From Bordetella parapertussis (GTDB lineage: Bacteria; Pseudomonadota; Gammaproteobacteria; Burkholderiales; Burkholderiaceae_C), in contig CAMDJU010000201.1 of NCBI GenBank assembly GCA_945900695.1, positions 1-5,246 on the forward strand: a DNA stretch of 5,246 nucleotides, given 5' to 3'. Position 1 is the stretch's first letter, and every line of letters starts with the position of its first letter. A program made the position numbers and the translations under genes. Below are positions 1 through 5,246 of this stretch, one piece after another. The notes beneath the pieces were generated by a model. It did no database searches. It was not told where the DNA came from and saw only the letters and a program-made list of their open reading frames with translations.

Positions 1-266
1 ACGAACCCGTGGCGGGTATGAACCGCGAAGAGACCGAAGACATGGCCCGCTTTATTTTGGATTTGCAAGAAGAGCGCGGCATGACCATCTTGCTCATTGA
101 GCACGACATGGGCATGGTGATGGACATCTCCAACCATGTGGCGGTGCTCAATTTTGGCCAACTCATTGCCAGTGGCACGCCCCAGCATGTGCGCAATCAC
201 CCCGATGTGATCGAGGCTTATTTGGGTGTGCGCGAATCGCAGACCGCACCAGGGCAGGGGGCGTGA
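1..266 (+). CDS. livG: LivG-type ABC transporter ATP-binding protein, 3' part only
   Basis: This is the C-terminal 87 residues of an ABC ATPase that powers a branched-chain amino acid type importer from the cytoplasmic face. The window opens inside Walker B: the first two bases finish a codon that would be Asp, followed by EPVAGMN, the usual LivG form of the Walker B and D-loop. The switch histidine is in LLIEHDMG (His codon 102-104). The end, GTPQHVRNHPDVIEAYLG, is the normal LivG tail with a short extension, stopping at TGA 264-266. Walker A, the Q-loop and the LSGGQ signature lie upstream of the window; LivG proteins are usually about 250-260 residues, so about two thirds is missing. Its stop overlaps the livH start by one base, so the two are probably translationally coupled. 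The family call is firm. The symbol is by family only, since the cargo may not be an amino acid. Confidence 0.93.
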   Translation, partial: EPVAGMNREETEDMARFILDLQEERGMTILLIEHDMGMVMDISNHVAVLNFGQLIASGTPQHVRNHPDVIEAYLGVRESQTAPGQGA

Positions 267-268
267 TG
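256..268 (+). promoter_or_regulatory. Ribosome binding site and stop-start overlap at livG/livH
   Basis: The purine run AGGGGG at 256-261 lies 4 bases before ATG 266. It lies only 1 base before the alternative GTG 263, which makes ATG the better start. The ATG shares its A with the livG stop (TGATG, 264-268), an arrangement typical of ribosome reinitiation. Confidence 0.6.
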
Positions 269-1144
269 GACTGGATCACCTTTGCCGAGTTTTCGCTCAT
301 CGGTTTGTTCTCGGGGGGCTTGCTGGCTTTGGTGGCCTTGGGCTTTGTGCTCATCTACAAGGGCACGCGCGCCATCAACTTTGCCATGGGCGAGTTCATG
401 ATGCTCGGCGCTTATTTGGTGTACACCGGGCACAGTTGGTTGAAGATGCCCTTGTGGTTGTCGCTGGTGTTTGGCTTGGCTGGCATTTCATTGGTGGCGC
501 TGGTGGTGGAGCGTTTTGTGCTTCGGCCCTTGGCGGGGCAACCGGTGGTGTCGGTGTTGATGGTCACCATTGGCCTGGGTGCTTTTTTGCATGGCGCTGT
601 GGACGCCATTTGGGGCGGACAAAACCTGGAGATGCCGCAACTGCTGCCGCGCAAGCCCTTGATTTGGGGCGACATCATGTTGCCCGGCGCAGTGTTTTGG
701 AGTTTTTGGGTGGCCTTGGCGGTGATCGCTGGGCTGTCTTTGTATTTCCGCTATTCGCGCACCGGCATCGCCATGCGTGCGGCGGCCAGCGACCCCATCA
801 CCGCTTATGCACTGGGCATCGATGTGCGCCGCACCCAACAACTCACCTGGGTGTTTGCTGGTTGTGTGGGCGCCGTGGCGGGCACCATCGTGGCCTCCAT
901 CAGCAGTTTGTCACCCGCTTTGAGTGGCACGGCATTGGGAGTGTTGGCGGTGGTGATCTTGGGTGGGCTAGACAGCGTGGCCGGGGCCATCATCGCGGGC
1001 TTGTTGGTCGGTTGGCTCGAGAGCATCGCGGTGGGCTACTTTGGTGGCAAGGCGCGCGATTTGGTGCCTTATGTGGTGGTCTTGGCCATCTTGATGGTTC
1101 GCCCCTATGGTTTGCTGGGCACCCGTGACATTGAAAGGCTCTGA
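266..1144 (+). CDS. livH: LivH-type branched-chain amino acid family ABC permease
   Basis: This is an inner-membrane permease of 292 residues, one half of the transport channel, paired with the LivM-type protein that follows. The length is close to the family norm (about 290-310). The N-terminal helix runs into LIYKGTRAINFAMGEFMMLG (about residues 29-48), a LivH hallmark. About eight hydrophobic segments can be seen, for example near 9-30, 62-82, 94-112, 140-162, 192-212, 222-248 and 265-282. The cytoplasmic loop that contacts the ATPases (EAA-like) is at about 166-189, with MRAAASDPITAYALGIDVRR. The C-terminal half carries GVLAVVILGGLDSVAGAIIAG and ends PYGLLGTRDIERL, as in LivH proteins. 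A GTG three bases upstream (263) is in frame, but spacing to the purine run favours ATG 266. It is followed after 5 bases by livM. No broken or missing segment was seen. The substrate cannot be deduced from the permease. Confidence 0.93.
   Translation: MDWITFAEFSLIGLFSGGLLALVALGFVLIYKGTRAINFAMGEFMMLGAYLVYTGHSWLKMPLWLSLVFGLAGISLVALVVERFVLRPLAGQPVVSVLMVTIGLGAFLHGAVDAIWGGQNLEMPQLLPRKPLIWGDIMLPGAVFWSFWVALAVIAGLSLYFRYSRTGIAMRAAASDPITAYALGIDVRRTQQLTWVFAGCVGAVAGTIVASISSLSPALSGTALGVLAVVILGGLDSVAGAIIAGLLVGWLESIAVGYFGGKARDLVPYVVVLAILMVRPYGLLGTRDIERL
1133..1138 (+). promoter_or_regulatory. Ribosome binding site for livM, inside the end of livH
   Basis: GAAAGG lies within the last codons of livH, 11 bases before ATG 1150. 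The match and spacing are only fair, so initiation may rely partly on ribosomes finishing livH 5 bases upstream. Confidence 0.4.
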
Positions 1145-1149
1145 CCCCC

Positions 1150-2193
1150 ATGCGCATCGGTGATTTCAGAGCCAGTTATGCCCATGATGAGTCCTTGCTC
1201 ATCACCCGGGTGCAGCGCAGTTGGATGATCGGCTTTGTCGGCTTGCTGCTGATCTTTCCTTGGGTGGGGGGCAGTTATTTCACTTATTTGGCGTGCTTGA
1301 CGGGCGTCCATGTGATTGCGGCCATGGGGCTCAACATCGTCACGGGCTTTGCCGGTCAAATCTCCTTGGGCCATGCCGCCTTCATGGGCGTGGGGTGCTA
1401 CACCGTGGCATTTTTGGACAAGTGGGGGGGTGTGCCTTTCTACATCACCATACCGCTGGCCGGCGTGGTCAGTGCGCTGATTGGTGTGGTGGTGGGCATC
1501 CCTTCTTTGCGCATCAAGGGCTTGTATTTGGCGGTGGCCACCTTGGCCGCGCAGTTCATCTTGATGTTTGTGTTCCGAGAGTGGGATTCGGTCACCGGCG
1601 GTGTGCGGGGCGTCAATATTGCTCCAGCCCAGTTGTGGGGCTGGGTGATCAATACCGATCGCGACATTTACTACGTGATCATGGCCTGTGCCGGTGTGAT
1701 GCTGCTGGGGGCGCGCAACCTGCTCAGGACGCATGTCGGGCGATCCTTCATCGCCATCCGCGACAAAGACATTTCGGCCGAGGTGTTGGGCATCGATTTG
1801 TTTCGCGGCAAACTCATGGCCTTTGCCCTGGGTTCTTTTTATGCGGGTGTGGCCGGTGGTTTGATGGGCTATTTTTACCGCGCCATCACGCCAGAGCATT
1901 TCACCTTCTCTTTGTCCATCTTTTATTTAGCCGCCATCATTGTGGGGGGCTTGGGCACCGTGCTGGGCACCATCTTGGGTGCCGCCTTCATGACCTTGGT
2001 GCCAGAGGTCTTGCGCGGCATTGTCAGCTTATTGACCATTTGGGCCCCCAATGCCATGGCCTTGCTCTCGCCCATGCGTGAGATGGTGTTTGGCGCACTG
2101 ATCATTGCTTTTTTGATTTTCGAACCGCACGGCCTGGTCGAAATGTGGCGACGAACGCGTCGCTTCTTCCATTTGTGGCCTTTTAAAACTTGA
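1150..2193 (+). CDS. livM: LivM-type branched-chain amino acid family ABC permease
   Basis: This is the second inner-membrane permease subunit, 347 residues, partner of the LivH-type protein. The diagnostic LivM stretch GFAGQISLGHAAFMGVGCY sits at residues 66-84, after a short hydrophilic N-terminus (about 1-25) and two hydrophobic segments (about 26-45 and 47-65). SLRIKGLYLAVATLAAQFI is the next conserved block. The EAA-like ATPase-contact loop is at about 198-216 (RSFIAIRDKDISAEVLGID), followed by the usual alanine- and glycine-rich helix. The C-terminus has IIVGGLGTVLGTILGAAF and IFEPHGLVEMWRR, typical of the family, then a short basic and aromatic tail. The length is within the usual LivM range (about 300-430). 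A run of seven G bases at 1424-1430 lies inside the gene, but the frame stays open across it. The stop at 2191-2193 is 11 bases before the binding-protein start, and its last A is the first base of that gene's ribosome binding site. Confidence 0.93.
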   Translation: MRIGDFRASYAHDESLLITRVQRSWMIGFVGLLLIFPWVGGSYFTYLACLTGVHVIAAMGLNIVTGFAGQISLGHAAFMGVGCYTVAFLDKWGGVPFYITIPLAGVVSALIGVVVGIPSLRIKGLYLAVATLAAQFILMFVFREWDSVTGGVRGVNIAPAQLWGWVINTDRDIYYVIMACAGVMLLGARNLLRTHVGRSFIAIRDKDISAEVLGIDLFRGKLMAFALGSFYAGVAGGLMGYFYRAITPEHFTFSLSIFYLAAIIVGGLGTVLGTILGAAFMTLVPEVLRGIVSLLTIWAPNAMALLSPMREMVFGALIIAFLIFEPHGLVEMWRRTRRFFHLWPFKT

Positions 2194-2198
2194 AGGAG
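2193..2198 (+). promoter_or_regulatory. Strong ribosome binding site for the binding-protein gene
   Basis: AAGGAG lies 6 bases before ATG 2205. It is the closest match to the anti-Shine-Dalgarno complement in the window, and it rules out the in-frame TTG at 2190, which lies upstream of it. A strong site fits the higher copy number normally needed for periplasmic binding proteins than for membrane subunits. Confidence 0.8.
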
Positions 2199-2204
2199 AC
2201 TGAC

Positions 2205-2288
2205 ATGAATTCTCGTCGCCATGCGCTCAAAAGCGTTGCCGCCGCCACAGGCTTGAGTGCCCTGGGCTTGCCCCTGACCACCTGGGCC
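2205..2288 (+). other. Predicted Tat-type signal peptide of the binding protein
   Basis: Residues 1-28 have a basic n-region with SRRHALK (residues 3-9), close to the twin-arginine consensus S/T-R-R-x-F-L-K with Ala in place of Phe. A weakly hydrophobic, Ala/Gly-rich core follows (about 10-24), then TWA before the likely cleavage after Ala28. There is no lipobox cysteine, so the mature protein should be soluble in the periplasm. Sec export remains possible because the Phe position is not conserved. Confidence 0.6.
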
Positions 2289-3410
2289 CAATCCGGTGAG
2301 TTGGTGGTGGCTGCTGCCCCACCCATCACCGGTGTGTTTGCCTTTGCAGGCGTGGGCCTGAACATGGGGGTCAACGATTACTGCGAATGGCGCAACGAAG
2401 CCAGGGGCGGCATCATGGGTCGCAAGCTGCGCTACATCAGCGAAGACTCGGGTTACAAAATGGACCAGGCCATGGCGGTGTTCAAAAAACTGATGGCCGC
2501 GCACAAACCACCCGTGTTTTATGGGGACTCCACCGCTTGGGCCAAAGCCGCTTCGGTCGAGGTCAGCCAATTGGGCACCACCCTCACCTGCAGCCCCTCA
2601 TTCGCCTCCGATTTGGCCGATCCCGATAAGGTGCCTTACTACTTCATGGCTGGCCCCACCTATGCGTCCATGTGCGCCATTTTGTTGGAATACATCAACA
2701 GCCAAGCCAAAGGCGGCACCAAACCCACGGTGGCCTTGGTCTACAGCGACACCGAATTTGGCCGCGACCCGATTGAAGCCACCAAAGAGCGGGCCAAAAA
2801 AATGGGCCTCAACGTGGTGTCTGAAATTGTCACCAAGCCCGGCAGTGTGGATGTCTCTGCAGAAGTGGCCAAGCTGCGCCGCGCCCGTCCCGACTATGTG
2901 ATCTTTCACGGGTATGTGCTGGCGCCCATTCCCGAGTTCATCCGCCAAATGCGCGAGGCTGGCATGACCGGCACCCAGTTCATGGGAACCATTTGGAGCA
3001 TGGACAAATCCACCGCCGAAGCCATGGGCCCAGTGGGTGAAGGTTGGATGGGTGTGATGCCTTACCGCTACAGCCATGACACCAAAGACGCGCCGGCCAT
3101 GGTCACCATGAACCAATTTGCCCAAAAACGCCGCCCTGAAATCAAATATGTCAGCACCTTCTACACCCATGGTTGGTTGGTGGGCACCATCTTTGCCGAA
3201 GTGATGGAGCGGGTTCTGAAGGCCAACAAACCCCTCACCGGCCCCAACATGAAAGCGGCGCTGCAAACCATGTCCGATTGGGATTCGGGTGGCATCAGCG
3301 GCTTGCCGGTCAACCTCAAAGGGCACCAAATTGCCACCGGGCGCATTTACCGTTTTGACGCCAACACCAAACTGTTTGAACCCGCCAGTGGGTGGATCAA
3401 AACCGCTTGA
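2205..3410 (+). CDS. LivK-family periplasmic substrate-binding protein of the ABC importer
   Basis: This is the solute receptor of the importer: 401 residues, about 373 after removal of the signal peptide. It has the type I periplasmic binding fold (Peripla_BP_6, LivJ/LivK family). The mature start ELVVAAAPPITGVFAFAG matches the family's first strand and ligand loop; GGIMGRKLRYISEDSGY is the usual second block. A hand alignment to E. coli LivJ (recalled) anchors on RQMREAGMTGTQFMG. Tyr237 (HGY) matches LivJ Tyr202. LivJ Glu226, which binds the amino group of the ligand, falls on Ile263 (QFMGTIW). The LivJ loop with Ala100 and Thr102 reads SPSFAS here. The pocket is therefore not an evident amino-acid pocket, and with the ligase downstream a carboxylic acid ligand is more likely. 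The gene lies between livM and livF, unlike E. coli where livK leads. The start is fixed by the AAGGAG site. Membership of the family is firm; the ligand is unknown. Confidence 0.92.
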   Translation: MNSRRHALKSVAAATGLSALGLPLTTWAQSGELVVAAAPPITGVFAFAGVGLNMGVNDYCEWRNEARGGIMGRKLRYISEDSGYKMDQAMAVFKKLMAAHKPPVFYGDSTAWAKAASVEVSQLGTTLTCSPSFASDLADPDKVPYYFMAGPTYASMCAILLEYINSQAKGGTKPTVALVYSDTEFGRDPIEATKERAKKMGLNVVSEIVTKPGSVDVSAEVAKLRRARPDYVIFHGYVLAPIPEFIRQMREAGMTGTQFMGTIWSMDKSTAEAMGPVGEGWMGVMPYRYSHDTKDAPAMVTMNQFAQKRRPEIKYVSTFYTHGWLVGTIFAEVMERVLKANKPLTGPNMKAALQTMSDWDSGGISGLPVNLKGHQIATGRIYRFDANTKLFEPASGWIKTA

Positions 3411-3415
3411 TCGCC

Positions 3416-4240
3416 ATGGCTGAAGAGGTCGTTGACGCGGCACTGCGCATCGAGAACATCGAGGTGGTTTACCACCACACCATCCAGGTGTTGCGCGGCT
3501 TGTCACTGCATGTGCCCACAGGTGCCATGGTGGCCCTGCTGGGCTCCAATGGGGCTGGCAAAACAACCACGCTCAAAGCGGTGTCGGGCTTGCTCCCTTT
3601 GGAAAAGGGCGAGGTGCGCAGTGGCGAAATTTGGGCGGCCAAAACCGCTTTGAATGGCATGGCACCGCACTTGATCGCGCGCAGCGGCATTGCCCATGTG
3701 CGCGAAGGTCGCCATGTGTTCGAAGACCTCACCGTGGAAGAAAACTTGATCGCCGCCACCTTGGCCCTCAAAGGCCGGGTGGGGGCGGCCAAGCCCGACT
3801 TTGACCGCTTGTTTGAGTACTTTCCGCGTTTGGCCGAAAGGCGCCAACAGCGGGCCGGGTATTTGTCGGGGGGTGAGCAGCAAATGTTGGCCATCTCCCG
3901 GGCCTTGGTGGGGCAACCCAATTTGATTTTGCTCGATGAGCCCTCACTGGGCCTGGCACCCAAAGTGGTGGAGGAAATTTTTGCCATCATTGCCCGCATC
4001 AATCGCGAGCAAGGTGTGGCCATGCTGTTGGTGGAACAAAATGCATTTGCCGCGTTTGGCATTTGCAGCGAGGCCTACATCATGGAGAACGGAAAAGTCG
4101 TGGTCAGTGGCCCCGTGGAGCGCTTGCGCAACGATGCCGATGTGCAGCGCTTTTACCTGGGTTATTCGGAAGGGGCGTCGGAGTTGGCCAGTTTTCGGGA
4201 CGTCAAACACTACAAGCGGCGCAAACGGTGGTTGTCATGA
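3416..4240 (+). CDS. livF: LivF-type ABC transporter ATP-binding protein with basic C-terminal tail
   Basis: This is the second ATPase of the importer, 274 residues, acting as a pair with the LivG-type protein on the cytoplasmic side. Walker A GSNGAGKT is at residues 43-50, the signature LSGGEQQ at 150-156 and Walker B LILLDEP at 170-176. At the switch-histidine position it has Gln208 (LLVEQNA), normal for LivF. The segment usually reading VPEGR is VREGR here (95-99), followed by the typical LTVEENL. LivF proteins usually end soon after the YLG motif at about 235-240; here 25 more residues follow Gly249, ending in the basic stretch KHYKRRKRWLS (264-274). ATG 3416, 5 bases after the previous stop, is the preferred start. 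A GTG at 3392 and a TTG at 3407 are in frame, and no clear ribosome binding site decides, so coupling to the upstream gene is likely. The stop overlaps the ligase start by four bases. Confidence 0.93.
   Translation: MAEEVVDAALRIENIEVVYHHTIQVLRGLSLHVPTGAMVALLGSNGAGKTTTLKAVSGLLPLEKGEVRSGEIWAAKTALNGMAPHLIARSGIAHVREGRHVFEDLTVEENLIAATLALKGRVGAAKPDFDRLFEYFPRLAERRQQRAGYLSGGEQQMLAISRALVGQPNLILLDEPSLGLAPKVVEEIFAIIARINREQGVAMLLVEQNAFAAFGICSEAYIMENGKVVVSGPVERLRNDADVQRFYLGYSEGASELASFRDVKHYKRRKRWLS
4237..4240 (+). promoter_or_regulatory. ATGA stop-start overlap between livF and the ligase gene
   Basis: The ligase ATG (4237-4239) overlaps the livF TGA (4238-4240). Only a weak GGTGG (4227-4231) precedes it, so translation of the ligase probably depends on ribosomes finishing livF. 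This ties ligase output to the transporter. Confidence 0.6.
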
Positions 4241-5246
4241 GCGAATTCACCCACCTCACCCTGCCGCAAAAATTACAACATTGGGCGCAGCAACGCCCAA
4301 ACGCGGTGGCTTTGCGCCAAAAAGATTTCGGTATTTGGGGCCCCATCACCTGGTGTGATTACGAACGACATGCCCGTGAGTTTGGCTTGGGGTTGATGGC
4401 GCTGGGCTTGCCACCGCAGTCGCGCATTGCCATCATCAGCGAGAACCGCAGCGAATGGGTCTACACCCAGCTGGGTTGCGGCATGGTGGGCATGGTCACC
4501 GTGGGCATTTACCCGACCAGCCCGGCGGCTGAGGTGGCCTACCTGCTGCAAGCGGCCGATGTGGGTGCCGTGGTGTGCGAGGACCAAGAGCAACTCGACA
4601 AGGTGCTCGAAGCCATGCCCGAACTGACCGCCGCACCAATGATGGTGGTCATCGACCCCAAGGGTTTGCGCCACTACAGCGATACGGCATGGAAAAGTTT
4701 TGAGTCGGTGTGTCAGCTGGGGCGCGATGCACCAGCCCCCATGCAACAGACCCAGGTGCGCACCTTGGTGCAGCAAGTGCCCGATGACATTGCCTTGATG
4801 ATCTTCACCTCAGGCTCCACGGGGCGACCCAAAGCGGCCATGATTTCCTACGGCAACATCACTGCCATGGCCTTGGGAGCGCAGCATTACTATCACTGCG
4901 ACGCCCAGGATGCGATGTTGTCCTATCTGCCTTTGTGCCATGTGGCTGAGCAAATATTCACCATCTCGTTGCCCATGCAGTCGGGTGCGGTGGTGAACTT
5001 TGCCGAATCGATCCGCACCGTGCAAAGCGATTTGCGGGAAATTGCCCCCACTATTTTCCTGGGCGTGCCCCGCATTTGGGAAAAAATGCATGCTTCCATC
5101 GTGTTGAAAATGCGCGAGGCCAGTGCATTTCAGCGTTGGTTGTTTGAACAAGCCTTTGCAGCGGTCGAGGGTTTTGCAGATCGGCCGCGCCGCACATGGA
5201 CGTGGGTACAAAAAGCGCATTACGCCTTTTGGCATGCCTTGGTGTT
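4237..5246 (+). CDS. AMP-forming acyl-CoA ligase (FAA1/COG1022 type), N-terminal part
   Basis: This is an open frame without a stop to the right edge: 336 complete residues, about half of the 600-650 usual for this family. Such enzymes activate a carboxylic acid with ATP to an acyl-AMP and then transfer it to CoA in the cytoplasm. Early family blocks are GPITWCDYERHAREFGLGL (35-53) and GIYPTSPAAEVAYLL (around 90-105). The phosphate-binding loop TSGSTGRPKAA is at 191-201, with Ala200 where the consensus has Gly. SYLPLCHVAEQ (229-239) and GVPRIWEKMH (276-285) are typical of the long-chain fatty acyl-CoA synthetase group rather than the short-chain or PaaK groups. The C-terminal domain with the catalytic lysine lies beyond the window. 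Family annotation would say long-chain fatty acid-CoA ligase, but members of this group linked to Liv-type transporters need not use fatty acids, and the substrate is open. It is the last gene seen of the operon. Confidence 0.9.
   Translation, partial: MSEFTHLTLPQKLQHWAQQRPNAVALRQKDFGIWGPITWCDYERHAREFGLGLMALGLPPQSRIAIISENRSEWVYTQLGCGMVGMVTVGIYPTSPAAEVAYLLQAADVGAVVCEDQEQLDKVLEAMPELTAAPMMVVIDPKGLRHYSDTAWKSFESVCQLGRDAPAPMQQTQVRTLVQQVPDDIALMIFTSGSTGRPKAAMISYGNITAMALGAQHYYHCDAQDAMLSYLPLCHVAEQIFTISLPMQSGAVVNFAESIRTVQSDLREIAPTIFLGVPRIWEKMHASIVLKMREASAFQRWLFEQAFAAVEGFADRPRRTWTWVQKAHYAFWHALV

Noticed and set aside
226..1128. A 300-residue open frame on the + strand overlapping livH in another frame
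   Set aside because: Its translation is rich in His, Gly, Cys and Arg with no family motif, whereas the livH frame over the same bases has clear permease motifs. It is a shadow of a GC-rich gene.
1145..1149. Search for promoters, terminators or small genes in the junctions
   Set aside because: All junctions are 11 bases or shorter, or overlap, so none has room for a promoter or hairpin terminator.
1424..1430. Run of seven G bases in livM as a possible phase-variation or frameshift site
   Set aside because: The run is short, the frame is intact across it and the codons TGG GGG GGT read as an ordinary loop. Nothing else suggests phase variation.
1105..1899. A 264-residue open frame on the - strand opposite livM
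   Set aside because: It is full of His, Gln and Asp as expected from reading a membrane-protein gene in reverse, with no domain recognised. It is treated as a shadow.
2796..2802. Run of seven A bases in the binding-protein gene as a possible slippage site
   Set aside because: It encodes Lys-Lys before Met in a normal helix (RAKKMG), with no stimulatory structure or alternative product seen.
3392..3415. Upstream GTG start for livF overlapping the binding-protein gene by 19 bases
   Set aside because: It would add eight residues with no family similarity and has no clear ribosome binding site. ATG 3416, 5 bases after the stop, fits the spacing of the other junctions better. It is not fully excluded.
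2598..3566. A 322-residue open frame on the - strand across the binding-protein gene
   Set aside because: The product is His/Gly-rich, low in recognisable motifs, and lies wholly opposite a well-supported gene and the start of livF. There is no sign of independent coding.

Overview
The window reads as one tightly packed operon, entirely on the + strand. It encodes an ABC importer of the branched-chain amino acid (LivGHMF/LivK, HAAT) type, followed directly by an AMP-forming acyl-CoA ligase. The base composition (roughly 55-60% GC by eye), heavy use of TTG and CTG leucine codons, and protein style suggest a betaproteobacterium of the Burkholderiales, probably Comamonadaceae or a relative. That placement is inference from style, not from a marker gene.

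Layout: 1-266 is the 3' end of a LivG-type ATPase, cut by the window edge inside Walker B. 266-1144 is a LivH-type permease and 1150-2193 a LivM-type permease. 2205-3410 is a periplasmic substrate-binding protein with a Tat-like signal peptide and the best ribosome binding site in the window. 3416-4240 is a LivF-type ATPase with an unusual basic C-terminal tail. 4237-5246 is the N-terminal half of a FAA1/COG1022-type acyl-CoA ligase, cut by the right edge. Junctions are a 1-nt overlap (TGATG), 5 nt, 11 nt, 5 nt and a 4-nt overlap (ATGA). There is no room for internal promoters in the junctions and no terminator-like hairpin was seen, so one transcript and translational coupling are likely. No gene-free stretch exceeds 11 bases.

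How the genes work together: the binding protein would capture a solute in the periplasm, LivH and LivM form the membrane channel, and the two different ATPases power it. The ligase partner, and the loss from the binding protein of the glutamate that holds the amino group in E. coli LivJ, both argue that the cargo is a carboxylic acid (aromatic, fatty or other acyl acid) rather than leucine, isoleucine or valine. Import would then be followed by trapping as a CoA thioester. The specific substrate cannot be read from the sequence.

No RNA genes, insertion sequences, CRISPR arrays or repeats were found. The layout belongs to a known type of transporter operon. The points worth following are the substrate reassignment, the LivF tail and the motif variants, rather than a wholly new system.
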